Shown here piece by piece: positions 9,264 through 18,994 of a stretch of 34,658 nucleotides of DNA (the stretch's first letter is position 1; every line of letters begins with the position of its first letter). A program made the translations under genes and the position numbers. Origin of the DNA: Gammaproteobacteria bacterium (GTDB lineage: Bacteria; Pseudomonadota; Gammaproteobacteria; Arenicellales; JAJDZL01); contig JAJDXD010000145.1 in NCBI GenBank assembly GCA_022823405.1, positions 1 to 34,658 on the forward strand. Direction: 5' to 3'. The notes below the pieces were generated by a model. It did not search any database and was not told the DNA's origin. It worked only from the letters and a program-made list of their open reading frames with translations.

Positions 9264-9803
9264 CTAGATGGGTGAGTCTGTTTTTGCAGAATCGTTTTTC
9301 CGGAATATCACTCTAAGCCCAAAAATCTCCATGGCGAGCAGTATCGCTCCGACTGTAATTGCGGAGTCTGCAACATTGAAGGCGCTATAGTGCCATCCTG
9401 CGTAGTGAAAGTCTAGAAAATCAATCACGTGACCGTGAACCAGTCGATCAATGATGTTCCCAATTGCCCCACCAATGATCAACCAGATTGCTGTCGCAGT
9501 CTGACTTCGTGGTGGACATAGAGTCCGCAGTGCAATCAGCAGCACGATAAGAATAAAGAAGTTGGCAATCAGGAAGAACAGGTTCACATCAAAGTTGGAA
9601 TTGGCAAGAAATCCAAAGGCAGCGCCTTTGTTGTAGACCAACACCAAATTGAAAAAACCGGTGACCGCAACAGAACTATAGGGTTCTAGGTTAGAAAGGA
9701 TGGTCCATTTCGTAATCTGATCAACGATCACGATGAGCAATGCGATGCCACAGTGAATTCGAACAGTTCGTTCGCTGAATTTGAATGGTTCGCCTTTCAC
9801 CAC
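9264..9803 (-). CDS. lspA: Lipoprotein signal peptidase (signal peptidase II)
   Basis: Inner-membrane aspartic protease that removes signal peptides from lipidated prolipoproteins. The 179-residue protein has four hydrophobic segments. The family motifs appear in order: VDQITKW near residue 26, NKGAAFGFLA near 72, and the two catalytic-aspartate motifs GGAIGNIIDRLVHGHVIDFL and FNVADSAITVGAILL. It is the last gene of the UDG-murJ-DUF2203-ribF-ileS-lspA series and lies 48 nt after ileS, the usual place for lspA in Gammaproteobacteria. The commonly following fkpB and ispH genes are absent; a convergent PLP-enzyme gene follows instead. Confidence 0.97.
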   Translation of the reverse strand: MVKGEPFKFSERTVRIHCGIALLIVIVDQITKWTILSNLEPYSSVAVTGFFNLVLVYNKGAAFGFLANSNFDVNLFFLIANFFILIVLLIALRTLCPPRSQTATAIWLIIGGAIGNIIDRLVHGHVIDFLDFHYAGWHYSAFNVADSAITVGAILLAMEIFGLRVIFRKNDSAKTDSPI

Positions 9804-9851
9804 GGTAGACGTTTCAATTTACGAAAGACTCGGATTTACCATCCCCAACCG

Positions 9852-12683
9852 TCAGGCAAATTCTCTTACTTCTCCGGAGCCTTCTATATTCTCAACACAT
9901 CGAAGGCATATCTCAGGATGCGCTGGGTTTGATCCCACATCGGCTGTCTGATGCCAGCAGCGAATGCACTTTTGATGTTCAGATTTTTCAACTTGAACCA
10001 CTACTTGCTCGGAATCCTTGTCTTTATCGTTTGGATTTTCAACCAGAGGTTCCAATTTCGCGCTTGACGTGATCGTTAGAAATTTAAGCTCATCACCTAG
10101 CTTTTCAAGCATATTCCGCGTAGAATCGGTGCTGTAAATGGTGACGTTTGCGTCAAGAGACGAACCTACGACGCCATCATTGCGTAGATTTTCAATCTCA
10201 CGGTTGACTTTTTCTCGAACTGCAATAATGCGAGACCAGAACTCAGAATCAACTGCATGATCTTCAGAGCACTCAGTTGGCCAGCCTTCGTACCATGTTG
10301 CCAATAAAACTGATTCTTCGACTCTCCCAGGTACGTACTTCCAAATCTCCTCTGCAGTAAAACTCAAAACTGGGGTAAGCCAGCGAACCAGTGCGTTGAG
10401 GATGTGAAACATCGCAGTTTGTGCAGAGCGTCGTCCACGGCTCGCCTGCGGCATTGTGTACAACCGGTCTTTGATCACATCCAGGTAAAATCCACCCATT
10501 TCAACAATACAGAAACGATGAATTCTCTGGCAGATCAAGTGAAATCGGTATTCATCGTAGGCCTTGACAATATCCGCGTCCAGCTGTTTCGCTGTGTGCA
10601 CTGCCCACTGATCCAGTTCAAGCATATCCTGCCACGGTAGGCAGTCAGTCGGCTCAAATCCGTTCAAATTTCCAACCAGGAATCGAGTGGTGTTTCTTAT
10701 GCGACGATAGGAGTCTGTCGTACGAGTCAGAATCTCATCTGAAATCCCCATCTCTGCCTCATACTCGGTTGATGCCACCCAAAGCCGCAGGACATCAGCA
10801 CCTAACGTGTCGATAACTTCCTGTGGTCCGATGACATTTCCGACTGACTTGGACATTTTGCGCCCTTCACCATCGACTGTAAATCCATGGGTTAACACCG
10901 ACCGATAAGGCGCGTTGCCGGTCACTGCAGTACTGACTAACAGACTCGACTGAAACCAGCCTCGATGCTGGTCTGAACCTTCTAGGTACATGCCTGCAGG
11001 ATTGGTCATCTCACCGCGATGATTCAAAACACTGTAATGTGTTGCGCCGGAATCAAACCAGACATCCAGCACGTCCGTGATTTTCTGGTAATCTTTACTA
11101 TCGGTACCGATGAACTCCGACGAGTCCGCATCAAACCACGCATCAATTCCGCCTTGCTCAATTTTTTTCGCAACTTTTTCGAAAATTTCCAAGGTGTCCG
11201 GATGCAATTCGCCTGTTTCTTTATGCGTAAACATGGCAATTGGTGTACCCCATACCCGCTGCCGGGACAGGCACCAGTCGGGTCGATTTCGCACCATGCC
11301 ATCGATTCGGGCTTCACCCCAGTCTGGGACCCACTGGACTGATCTGATGACTTCAAGTGCACGATCGCGCAGCCCTGTTCGATCCATGCTGATAAACCAT
11401 TGAGGGGTGGCACGGTAAAGTATTGGTGACTTATGCCGCCAGCAATGAGCGTAGCTGTGTTCAAGAACGTCGCTAGAAACTAAATCACCACGCGAGGCTA
11501 AGATTTCGATCAGAATCTTGCCACCTTCGTCGACGGATTTGCCCCCGACATGTGGTACTTCGGGCAGAAAGTGACCAGTCGGACCGACCGGGTTGTATAT
11601 TTCCAGATTGTGTTCTTTACCGAGTGCGAAGTCTTCATGTCCATGACCCGGAGCGGTATGTACAAGTCCGGTTCCTGCGTCGAGTGTGACATGTTCGCTT
11701 GGAATCATGGGTACATGACGGTTATGTTTTTCGATTGGGTGGCCAAATTGCAGGCCCAAAAGTTCCCTGCCTTCAATCTCAGCAACCACTTCGTAGCTGC
11801 TGGTCCCATACCGTTCAAAGCAAGACTCAACCATTTTTGATGCAATGATCAGGTACTCGAATCTACCTCCACTCGTGGTTGACTTGATCAGACTGTACTC
11901 AAAGGCCGCGTGAATTGAGACAGCTCGGTTAGCCGGCAAAGTCCAGGGCGTTGTGGTCCAGATCACACAACTGACCGGCACTTCGCTTATGACATCTTCG
12001 ACTCCGAATGCATCAAGGACAGCTTGTCGATCAGCAGCTTCCATACGAACATCAACTGTGGTTGAGGTTTTATCAAAATACTCAACCTCTGCTTCTGCTA
12101 GCGCAGATGCGCAGTCCGCACACCAATAAACGGTCATCAGATCGTGCATCATGTGGCCGTTTTCCAGAATCCGCGCAAGTGCTCGAACCGTGTCGGCTTC
12201 AGTTCTGAAGTTCATGGTGAGGTAAGGATCAAACCAATCTCCAATTACGCCCATGCGAATGAATCCCTGGCGCTGAATATCAATCTGCTCCGTTGCAAAG
12301 GCACGACAGGCTTTACGAAATGCAGCCGGGTCTTTTCGATAGGCCTCCCTTCCTAGCTTCTTTTCCACTTCATGTTCAATCGGTAGTCCGTGACAGTCCC
12401 AGCCGGGCACATAAGGCGAATCGTAGCCAGCCATCGTTTTGGACTTGACAATAACATCCTTAAGAATTTTGTTAACAGCGTGCCCAATATGCAGCGCTCC
12501 ATTGGCGTAGGGAGGGCCATCGTGCAGGACCCACTTTTCCTTTCCTTCACCGATTTCTCGAAGCTTTTGATAAATATTAATCTCATTCCAAAATGCGAGA
12601 ATGTCGGGTTCGCGCTTCGCCAGATTGGCCCGCATGGGAAAGTCAGTTTTAGGAAGATTGATTGTGTGCTTGTAATTGGTCAT
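9852..12683 (-). CDS. ileS: Isoleucyl-tRNA synthetase
   Basis: Charges tRNA-Ile with isoleucine in the cytoplasm, using ATP and a separate editing domain against valine. The protein is 943 residues, the usual bacterial length. HIGH is at residues 65-68 in [20 protein letters not shown]. The CP1 editing domain has [13 protein letters not shown] near 240. [11 protein letters not shown] near 540 and KMSKSVGN near 600 complete the class I core. The C-terminus carries the zinc site CIRCWH...CLRC typical of eubacterial type I IleS. It lies between ribF and lspA on the same strand with 148 nt upstream, enough for its own promoter, although the operon order suggests read-through. Confidence 0.98.
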   Translation of the reverse strand: MTNYKHTINLPKTDFPMRANLAKREPDILAFWNEINIYQKLREIGEGKEKWVLHDGPPYANGALHIGHAVNKILKDVIVKSKTMAGYDSPYVPGWDCHGLPIEHEVEKKLGREAYRKDPAAFRKACRAFATEQIDIQRQGFIRMGVIGDWFDPYLTMNFRTEADTVRALARILENGHMMHDLMTVYWCADCASALAEAEVEYFDKTSTTVDVRMEAADRQAVLDAFGVEDVISEVPVSCVIWTTTPWTLPANRAVSIHAAFEYSLIKSTTSGGRFEYLIIASKMVESCFERYGTSSYEVVAEIEGRELLGLQFGHPIEKHNRHVPMIPSEHVTLDAGTGLVHTAPGHGHEDFALGKEHNLEIYNPVGPTGHFLPEVPHVGGKSVDEGGKILIEILASRGDLVSSDVLEHSYAHCWRHKSPILYRATPQWFISMDRTGLRDRALEVIRSVQWVPDWGEARIDGMVRNRPDWCLSRQRVWGTPIAMFTHKETGELHPDTLEIFEKVAKKIEQGGIDAWFDADSSEFIGTDSKDYQKITDVLDVWFDSGATHYSVLNHRGEMTNPAGMYLEGSDQHRGWFQSSLLVSTAVTGNAPYRSVLTHGFTVDGEGRKMSKSVGNVIGPQEVIDTLGADVLRLWVASTEYEAEMGISDEILTRTTDSYRRIRNTTRFLVGNLNGFEPTDCLPWQDMLELDQWAVHTAKQLDADIVKAYDEYRFHLICQRIHRFCIVEMGGFYLDVIKDRLYTMPQASRGRRSAQTAMFHILNALVRWLTPVLSFTAEEIWKYVPGRVEESVLLATWYEGWPTECSEDHAVDSEFWSRIIAVREKVNREIENLRNDGVVGSSLDANVTIYSTDSTRNMLEKLGDELKFLTITSSAKLEPLVENPNDKDKDSEQVVVQVEKSEHQKCIRCWHQTADVGSNPAHPEICLRCVENIEGSGEVREFA

Positions 12684-12831
12684 GGAGTCAAATCGCGAAA
12701 TAACCGTTAATTCAAAAGCGAGGAAGTAAGGTTGTGCATTCAGTCAGCTATTCTGACTGAGTGATAGCGGCCTAGTTCGGCGGCTAAACCGTTTATTTTA
12801 ATCTGAAATATTGAGGTAGACGGGTGTTGAA

Positions 12832-13779
12832 TTACGACGCAATCCGAGAGTGCTTTTGATTGAAGTACTCGTGAGTCCGCATAATGTCCTGTTGAATTTG
12901 TTCACACATTTTTTCGATTGAGGCGAACTTAACCTCGTCCCGCAGTTTCTTCAAAAAGCGGACTCGAACGTGTTCATCATAGATATTGTCATCAAAATCA
13001 AGCAAATGAACTTCCAGAACAGGAATTGTTCCACCAACAGTCGGACGTGTTCCAAGGCTTGCCACCGCAGGTAAGGACGCATTACCAGGCAAGTCTGCCT
13101 CCACGACAAATACACCAGATAACGCGGGTTTTGGCACTTTAACCTGAACGTTGGCTGTTGCGAATCCCCAATTTTTGGCATTTCCATCTCCGCGTATGAT
13201 TTTTCCGGACATGGAAAATTCTCGACCCAGCAGACGGTTGGCTCTAGCGACATCACCAGCAGCCAAACATTCCCGAATACGCGTGCTACTCACCCGTTCC
13301 CCACCCATTTCAAGCGTTTCAGTTTTTGCGACTTCGATGCCGTATCGTTGACAGATTGAACAAAGCATCTGAAAGTTTCCGCGCCGGTTTCTGCCGAATC
13401 GAAAATCATCGCCAACAACCACATACTGCACTTTCAGTTTGTCGATCAGCAGGTTCTCAATAAACTCTTCCGGTTCCGTATTTGCCAACTCGTGATTGAA
13501 CTCAAGGCAACAGAAGATGTCGACATCCAGACCCTGCATTGCTTCACACTTTTCCTGTGTAGTCATCAGTCGTGGTGGTGCCGCATCTGGAACAAAAAAT
13601 TCCATCGGATGAGGGTCGAAACTGACGATTGCGACGGGCAGATTCAATTCTTGACCGCGTTCGACCAAAGAACGGATGACTTTCTTATGGCCTGGGTGAA
13701 GACCGTCATAGTTTCCAACGGATGCCACACAACCGTGATGGTCGGCTGCAATATTTTCCGCGCCGCGAATGTATTCCAT
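12832..13779 (-). CDS. ribF: Bifunctional riboflavin kinase / FAD synthetase
   Basis: Makes FMN from riboflavin and ATP, then FAD from FMN and ATP, in the cytoplasm. The 315-residue length is normal. The N-terminal nucleotidyltransferase domain has VGNYDGLHPGHKKVI (residues about 21-35, the GNFDGxHxGH site) and VVGDDFRFGRNRRG. The C-terminal kinase domain has RGDGNAKNWGFATANV, where GFPTAN is usual; the proline is alanine here. VASLGTRPTVGG follows. It starts 17 nt after the DUF2203 gene and precedes ileS, the conserved order in Gammaproteobacteria. Confidence 0.97.
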   Translation of the reverse strand: MEYIRGAENIAADHHGCVASVGNYDGLHPGHKKVIRSLVERGQELNLPVAIVSFDPHPMEFFVPDAAPPRLMTTQEKCEAMQGLDVDIFCCLEFNHELANTEPEEFIENLLIDKLKVQYVVVGDDFRFGRNRRGNFQMLCSICQRYGIEVAKTETLEMGGERVSSTRIRECLAAGDVARANRLLGREFSMSGKIIRGDGNAKNWGFATANVQVKVPKPALSGVFVVEADLPGNASLPAVASLGTRPTVGGTIPVLEVHLLDFDDNIYDEHVRVRFLKKLRDEVKFASIEKMCEQIQQDIMRTHEYFNQKHSRIAS

Positions 13780-13796
13780 CGAATTAGTCCAAGGTA

Positions 13797-14276
13797 TCAG
13801 GACAGTCGGTGTGAAGTCTGCATCTTATTCGCTTTGCTTGCAATACTCGGTTCCGCTTCGATGTCCGCCCAGTCCGGATGCATTTCTTCGATCACTTCTA
13901 CGATTGGTCTTCGCTCAACGAAGCCGCCGTTATACGAGTGGTAGTGATTGATGGTGAGCTCTGGGTACTTCCAGCAAAAATAGCCATCACCAGAATCAAA
14001 ATCCAGCAACCAAAGGCCTCGAACAATCAGTCCGAGTCGACGCATTTTGGAAATCCATGCTCGTACGATGGATTCATAATCCTGTTCGACAGACGCAATA
14101 CGGGGGTCGCTCGGCAGCAAGTGATGAAGTCGTGCTTTCACCTCCTCAAGTTCCTGATGAGATTTGGCGGTGATCGGTTTGATCAGTTTCAGTGTCTCTC
14201 TCGCCTCGCTCAGCGTGAAGTACCGCGGTGCGTCGGAAAAGCCGATTTGAATGACGTTGTTGTTGGATTGGGTCAT
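13797..14276 (-). CDS. DUF2203 family protein
   Basis: A 159-residue soluble protein of unknown function. The N-terminal FTLSEARETLKLIKPI followed by a charged helical stretch, the central GLIVRGLWLLDFDSGDGYFC and the C-terminal INHYHSYNGGFVERRPI match the DUF2203 pattern (helical region, then a W-x-H-x-x-x-x-GF-x-x-RRP-like end). The ATG overlaps the murJ stop in an ATGA, so it is probably co-translated with murJ. A DUF2203 gene between murJ and ribF is not part of the textbook operon, and its presence suggests a link to cell-envelope or translation functions only by association. No signal peptide or membrane segment is seen. Confidence 0.75.
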   Translation of the reverse strand: MTQSNNNVIQIGFSDAPRYFTLSEARETLKLIKPITAKSHQELEEVKARLHHLLPSDPRIASVEQDYESIVRAWISKMRRLGLIVRGLWLLDFDSGDGYFCWKYPELTINHYHSYNGGFVERRPIVEVIEEMHPDWADIEAEPSIASKANKMQTSHRLS

Positions 14277-15868
14277 CGCGAAATTAACTGTTTAGGCCGA
14301 ATTCCTGATACGAACAAACAGGCACAATAGATGACAGCACCTGCCAGAATGTAGCCCAACAGCAAGAAAATTCTCACCAGAATACTGTTTTCAATCCACA
14401 TTTCTAATGGTGAAACAAGAAATTCAGCCAGTACATACCACATTATAAGTGTCGCTGCTACCACTCTGATCAAAAAGGGCAGCCAGCCTCGTCGGAAGAT
14501 AAATACACGGTCTTTGATCAGCCATAGAAGCAGAAGCCCGGCGTTGACGAAGGCAGCCAATGATGTTGCCGCCGCGAGTCCGACATGCTGAAATGGAAAC
14601 ACCAGGACAATCGCAGCGATTGCATTGACCACCATGGCGATGGCGCCAGCTTTCACCGGTCGTTTCGTATCGTCGCGGGAAAAGAAACCTGGAGACAGCA
14701 CTCGAACGACCACCAGTGCAGTGAGGCCAATGGAAAATGCCACGAGCGCCCGGGCTGACATCGTGACGTCGGTTAGTGTAAAGGCACCGTGATAGAACAG
14801 TGTTGCCACCAGTGTCTCTGACAGGACGATCAGTCCTGCAGTTGCGGGCAAAGAGATCAGCAGACACCAGCGCATTCCCCAGTCTAGCAGTCGTGAAAAT
14901 TCATCCATGGACTGTAGTGCATGCTCCTTTGAAAGTCGCGGCAGGAGAACTGAACCTAGCGCAACACCAAAGACACCGAGCGGAAATTCCATCAACCGAT
15001 CCGAATAATAGAGCCAGGACACACTTCCAGTAACCAGAAATGAAGCAATCAGCGTGTTGATCATCAGATTAATTTGTGCGATCGACGCACCGAATACCGC
15101 GGGTAACATCAGTCGATAGACTTTATTTGTCGCTTCTTCTGCTTCACCCATCTGCTTTCGCTTAAGCTTCGGACGAGGGAGTGCATCCACCTTCTTTAGT
15201 GAAGGCAGTTGAAATGCAAGTTGAACGATACCGGCAATGAAGACGCCAATAGACACAGCGATCGCGACGTTTCCGGTCAGATCTGTAATCCATAGAGCAG
15301 CTGCAATCAGGCAGATATTCAGTAAGATCGGGGTTGCAGCTGGTATCGCAAACCGCCCATGAGTATTCAGGATCGCTGCACTTAAGGCAACCAGACAAAC
15401 AAAGAGCGCATATGGAAAGGTAATTCTGAGACACTCGACCGTCAGTTGAAATTTGTCCGCATCTGCGCGAAAGCCAGGTGCGAGAGCAGTAACGAGAAGT
15501 GGCGACAGAATGACGCCAGCTATTGTCAGAATGACAAGAGCCAAAGTCAGACGGCCACTGACGATATCGACAAAACTGCGCACTTCCTGATCACTAGACG
15601 AAACTCTTTGCTGGGTATAGACTGGCACAAACGCCGCAGACAATGCACCCTCACCAAAAATCCGACGGAAGAAATTGGGAATGCGGAAGGCGACAAAAAA
15701 AGCATCAGCAACCAGTGTGCTACCCATGAGCTGTGCAAAAAGAATGTCTCGAATCAGCCCGGTGATCCGGGAAAGTACCGTCATCGAGCCAAATGTGGCT
15801 GTGGAACGTAGCAGAACTTTGGTACCGCGTGCTGTGAGCGGCTGTTTTGGGTCTGGTTGATCAGTCAT
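14273..15868 (-). CDS. murJ: Lipid II flippase
   Basis: Flips the peptidoglycan precursor lipid II across the inner membrane (MOP superfamily). With the start at ATG 15868 the protein has 531 residues, close to the family norm. The longer open frame to 16039 adds 57 residues without family likeness and runs inside the upstream gene. Motifs: MTVLSRITGLIRDILFAQLM near the N-terminus, the strongly conserved FGEGALSAAFVPVY near residue 75, and LGVFGVALGSVLLPRLSKEH in the middle. About 14 hydrophobic segments follow through to the end. The start overlaps the UDG-family stop by 8 nt and the stop overlaps DUF2203 by 4 nt, so the three genes are tightly coupled. rpsT upstream on the other strand is the usual murJ neighbour. 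Confidence 0.95.
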   Translation of the reverse strand: MTDQPDPKQPLTARGTKVLLRSTATFGSMTVLSRITGLIRDILFAQLMGSTLVADAFFVAFRIPNFFRRIFGEGALSAAFVPVYTQQRVSSSDQEVRSFVDIVSGRLTLALVILTIAGVILSPLLVTALAPGFRADADKFQLTVECLRITFPYALFVCLVALSAAILNTHGRFAIPAATPILLNICLIAAALWITDLTGNVAIAVSIGVFIAGIVQLAFQLPSLKKVDALPRPKLKRKQMGEAEEATNKVYRLMLPAVFGASIAQINLMINTLIASFLVTGSVSWLYYSDRLMEFPLGVFGVALGSVLLPRLSKEHALQSMDEFSRLLDWGMRWCLLISLPATAGLIVLSETLVATLFYHGAFTLTDVTMSARALVAFSIGLTALVVVRVLSPGFFSRDDTKRPVKAGAIAMVVNAIAAIVLVFPFQHVGLAAATSLAAFVNAGLLLLWLIKDRVFIFRRGWLPFLIRVVAATLIMWYVLAEFLVSPLEMWIENSILVRIFLLLGYILAGAVIYCACLFVSGIRPKQLISR

Positions 15869-16502
15869 GGCCGGTGCCAGTGTGCTTTGAAACCTGTTCC
15901 AGAAATACACGCTGGCCGCCGTAGCTCGGATGCCGAACCGGCAGCACTTGCCGCTTACCGCATACCTTAAGCGCAATGTGTGTCGCTTCTGTTCCGATTG
16001 GTAGTAGTTTGCGTGGCTGCAGCAGATCGATGAGTTCAACCAGCAGTTCAGTGCCTATGCTCCGCTCCGCAGCATTATGTGATCGGTTTGAAAGAGGGCG
16101 GTCTGCCACAAAAGGATGCAACGGAAATACATTCCAAAGAAATACTGATGATTGGACTCTACTCAGCGCCTGCCAAAGAACCGTTGCGCTTCGCTCGGTA
16201 ACTTCATCACCATGCGTTGAACGCTGTAACTTAACGCCCCAACGGTTGGCATGTGCCTCAAGGTGTCGATCATCGGTGAAAGCGAGGCCAGTTCTACGAC
16301 CGCCGCGGTATCCAAGATCGCGTCCTATCCAAATTGAGTCAAGTTTTGTCGCATTCGCTTTATCAAGGACTTTTCGTAGCACCTCAGAACGAATCTCTGG
16401 CGCATTTTTCAGATCGAAAATTGAACAACGCTCGGAGTAAGGATTGAACACACAATCGATTTTGATTGCGTGCAGTTGATCGATGAATTGACTGATATTC
16501 AC
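15861..16502 (-). CDS. Uracil-DNA glycosylase superfamily protein
   Basis: A 213-residue protein with the UDG-fold signature. The first motif is DSIWIGRDLGYRGGRRTGLA (near residue 55, standing where the water-activating GQDPY or GEAPG loop lies in other families). VFLWNVFPLHPF follows near residue 118 and the DNA-intercalation loop is VRHPSYGGQRVFL near the end. Such proteins remove uracil from DNA in base-excision repair, but this subfamily's activity is not known to me. It is the first gene of the murJ operon, overlapping murJ by 8 nt, and is divergent from rpsT across 169 nt. Confidence 0.8.
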   Translation of the reverse strand: MNISQFIDQLHAIKIDCVFNPYSERCSIFDLKNAPEIRSEVLRKVLDKANATKLDSIWIGRDLGYRGGRRTGLAFTDDRHLEAHANRWGVKLQRSTHGDEVTERSATVLWQALSRVQSSVFLWNVFPLHPFVADRPLSNRSHNAAERSIGTELLVELIDLLQPRKLLPIGTEATHIALKVCGKRQVLPVRHPSYGGQRVFLEQVSKHTGTGHD

Positions 16503-16595
16503 GTGCTCAGAGACTCATTTTTGACAAATTCCTGCAAATGACGCGATAATATGGGAAGTCGATCGACTAATCTGCCAAAATCTCGGCAATTCCTA

Positions 16596-16625
16596 TTGAC
16601 ATTGAACGCCAAAAGTAGCATATTT
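16596..16625 (+). promoter_or_regulatory. Putative sigma-70 promoter of rpsT
   Basis: A perfect TTGACA (16596-16601) is followed at 17-18 nt by CATATTT (from 16619). It sits about 47 nt upstream of the rpsT start codon and points the right way. The -10 is only approximate. Confidence 0.6.
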
Positions 16626-16671
16626 TGCGCTTTATTTTGATATCCAACTTTCAGACAAGGAATATATAACG

Positions 16672-16950
16672 TTGGCTAACTCTCCTCAAGCTCGCAAACG
16701 AGCCAGACAGAATGTAAAACGCCGTGCGCGTAACATGAGTGAACGCGCAGCCGTGCGTACCTATATCAAGAAATTTTACAAGGCGCTGGAATCCAATGAT
16801 CTTGAAGCGTCGCAGGAATCATTTCGTGTCGCCTGTTCGAAAATCGATCGAAGCGCGCGCAAAGGTCTGCAACACAAAAACAAGGCGGCAAGGCTGAAGA
16901 GTCGGATGAACGCCAGATTGAAAGCGCTCGCGGCAGACGGATCTTCTTAG
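16672..16950 (+). CDS. rpsT: 30S ribosomal protein S20 (bS20)
   Basis: Primary 16S rRNA-binding protein of the small subunit. The 92-residue, very basic protein begins ANSPQARKRARQNVKRRARN and contains AVRTYIKKFYKAL, both diagnostic. The start is TTG at 16672 with AAGGAA about 9 nt upstream. E. coli rpsT also uses UUG, where it contributes to autogenous translational control, so similar feedback is plausible here. The gene is divergent from the UDG-murJ operon and its last 4 nt overlap the end of the convergent TRAP large permease gene, leaving no space for a terminator between them. Confidence 0.97.
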   Translation: MANSPQARKRARQNVKRRARNMSERAAVRTYIKKFYKALESNDLEASQESFRVACSKIDRSARKGLQHKNKAARLKSRMNARLKALAADGSS

Positions 16951-18266
16951 GAACCGTAAATTACGCCTGGCAGCCACAGCACCAGCTGTGGGAATGTAAT
17001 AATCAGTGCCAGTCCGACAAGTTGCAGGACCATAAACTGCATCATGCCGAAATAAATGTCTTTGAGGTCCCATTCAGGGACTACTCCCTTTAGGAAATAT
17101 GCGGATAACGCAACCGGTGGCGATAGCCATGCGGTTTGCAGATTAACTGCGACCAGAATCGCAAACCAAGTCAGGTTAAACTGCAGTTGATCAATTAGCG
17201 GAATCAGGATAGGGACAATGATTAGAACGATTGGCACCCACTCCAGTGGCCAACCGAGCAGAAATATCAGTGCCATCACTATAATCAGCACGACATAGCG
17301 GTTGACTTCCAAATCAAGCAAAAACTCAGTCAACATGGTTGGTGTGCCCAGTCGTGAAAAGACAGCACCGAAGAAATTTGATGCGGCGACCAGCACCATG
17401 ATTAAGGCGGTGATTTCAAGGGTCTTGATCAGCGCGTTAAACAAGCGTTCCCAATTCAGCTTGCGATAGGCAGCTGCAAGAATCACCGAACCAACCGCCC
17501 CGCAGGCGGCACCTTCTGTTGGTGTAGCCAGACCAAACATAATGCTGCCGAGTGCTGAAAACACCAGTGCAGAAGGTGGAATCAGGCCGAGCAGAAATTC
17601 TTTCCAGACCTCCGCCATGTTCTTCGGTCGTTCTGATTCCGGCAGCACCGGGCCCAAACTCGGATTTAACCAGCAGCGAACCAGAGAATATGCGGTGTAG
17701 ATCAATGCCAGCATGATCCCTGGAATAATGGCAGCCGAGAAAAGATCGGTCACCGGAATCTCCATGACCGGCCCCATGACGACCAGCATAATGCTTGGTG
17801 GAATCAGGATACCCAGCGTACCACCAGCGGTGATCGTTCCAGATGCCAGTCGAACATCATAGTTGGACCGGTTCATGGTCTTGGCGGCCATGATGCCGAG
17901 AATGGTTACCGAGGCACCGACGATACCCGTTGCGGCCGCAAAAATCGTTGATACAAACAGTACCGCGACGAATAGCGAACCGCGCACGCGCGACAGCATC
18001 AACTGTACAGACGAGAACAGGCGTTCCATTAAGCCAGCCTGTTCCATCATGATGCCCATAAATATAAACAGCGGTACAGCCGCGAGTGTTTGCTCCATCA
18101 TGACGGAATAGAACTGGAAAGTCATCAGGTAAAAAACGACCTGTCCGAATCCTATGTAGCCGAATACAAACCCAAGAAAAATCAGAGTAAATGAGATCGG
18201 AAAGCCGACAAAAATTGCCAGCAGCATTGCACCGATCAGTACCAGACCGAGAATTTCTGGTGACAT
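16947..18266 (-). CDS. TRAP transporter large permease (DctM type)
   Basis: The 12-helix ion-coupled permease of a TRAP transporter in the inner membrane, 439 residues, standard for DctM/SiaM. Family stretches include VGFPISFTLIFLG near the start, AAVPLFIFMGIMME near residue 62, IFAAATGIVGASVTILGIMA, and GGTLGILIPPSIMLVVMGPV near 150. WLSPPVALSAYFLKGV is near the end. Its start codon overlaps the stop of the small permease by 1 nt (TGATG), so they are translated together. No solute-binding protein gene lies in the unit: it ends against rpsT, and the gene upstream of the small permease is gor. The substrate is unknown. Confidence 0.95.
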   Translation of the reverse strand: MSPEILGLVLIGAMLLAIFVGFPISFTLIFLGFVFGYIGFGQVVFYLMTFQFYSVMMEQTLAAVPLFIFMGIMMEQAGLMERLFSSVQLMLSRVRGSLFVAVLFVSTIFAAATGIVGASVTILGIMAAKTMNRSNYDVRLASGTITAGGTLGILIPPSIMLVVMGPVMEIPVTDLFSAAIIPGIMLALIYTAYSLVRCWLNPSLGPVLPESERPKNMAEVWKEFLLGLIPPSALVFSALGSIMFGLATPTEGAACGAVGSVILAAAYRKLNWERLFNALIKTLEITALIMVLVAASNFFGAVFSRLGTPTMLTEFLLDLEVNRYVVLIIVMALIFLLGWPLEWVPIVLIIVPILIPLIDQLQFNLTWFAILVAVNLQTAWLSPPVALSAYFLKGVVPEWDLKDIYFGMMQFMVLQLVGLALIITFPQLVLWLPGVIYGS

Positions 18267-18877
18267 CAGACTGGCCAGCGTCCGCGGGTGGCCGCGTAAA
18301 TGCTCTTCAGCAATTCAGAAACGCCTTGAATGATAAGAAAGGCGACGCCGACCGGAAGAGCGGATTTGATTGGTGCGACATAAGGCATCCAGGCAGTGTC
18401 CATACCTTTTTCGAGTCGTACCCACGACACCCCGGCAAAATCCATTGCGGTCCACAGGAAGACCAGCATGCCTGGGAAGTAGAACAGTATGTATAGCGCA
18501 GCATCAACCGTTCCCTGGACTTTGACAGGAAAGTTACGATAGATGAAATCAGCGCGAATATGAACGCCTTTTGATAGCGCGTAGCCCGCGCCAAGCATAA
18601 ATAACGCGCCAGACATCATGCGACTCAGATCGTAGGCCCACATGGTTGGTGCGACAAACACATACCGCATGAAGACTTCGTAGACCATGATTGAGAACAG
18701 CGGGAGCGTAAGGAAACAGACGATTCGTCCGATCCAAAGACTCGTGGTATCGATCCAGCGGATCAGAAACGCCATCCACGGTGGCATATCGTCTGGTAGC
18801 TTGGATAGGTCGCCCGAGCGACGCTCAGCGATTAACTCATCTGTTATATCGGTAATTTCCGGTGCTTCTTCTGTCAT
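18266..18877 (-). CDS. TRAP transporter small permease (DctQ type)
   Basis: The four-helix small membrane subunit that pairs with the DctM permease. The 203-residue protein has a roughly 40-residue charged cytoplasmic N-terminus. Four hydrophobic helices follow: one from about residue 48 (IGRIVCFLTLPLFSIMVYEV), then LSRMMSGALFMLGAGYAL, ALYILFYFPGMLVFLWTAMD and SALPVGVAFLIIQGVSELL. FMRYVFVAPTMWAYDLSRMM and KGVHIRADF correspond to the conserved DctQ segments. The N-terminal extension is longer than in many DctQ proteins. It starts 202 nt from gor, in a spacer with several inverted repeats that may control the pair. Confidence 0.93.
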   Translation of the reverse strand: MTEEAPEITDITDELIAERRSGDLSKLPDDMPPWMAFLIRWIDTTSLWIGRIVCFLTLPLFSIMVYEVFMRYVFVAPTMWAYDLSRMMSGALFMLGAGYALSKGVHIRADFIYRNFPVKVQGTVDAALYILFYFPGMLVFLWTAMDFAGVSWVRLEKGMDTAWMPYVAPIKSALPVGVAFLIIQGVSELLKSIYAATRGRWPV

Positions 18878-18936
18878 CGGTTAATCTTTCTACCGTTTCC
18901 AAATTTGAGGAACGTTTCGCATACATTTTCCAAGTT

Positions 18937-18952
18937 CAAGTTTACATACTTG
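18937..18952 (-). promoter_or_regulatory. Candidate operator upstream of dctQM
   Basis: Inverted repeat CAAGT-6 nt-ACTTG, 60 nt upstream of the small permease start codon. Its size and placement suit a dimeric regulator, but the arms are short and chance is not excluded. Confidence 0.3.
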
Positions 18953-18994
18953 TACATTTCGGATAGCGATTGGTAGATTCTAACAGATTGATTG

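Noticed and set aside
12684..12831. Riboswitch or T-box upstream of ileS
   Set aside because: The spacer is 148 nt with no recognisable FMN or T-box elements, and T-boxes are not expected in Gammaproteobacteria.
15869..16039. 57-residue N-terminal extension of MurJ
   Set aside because: It lies wholly inside the UDG-family gene in another frame, has no MurJ likeness, and ATG 15868 gives a normal N-terminus.
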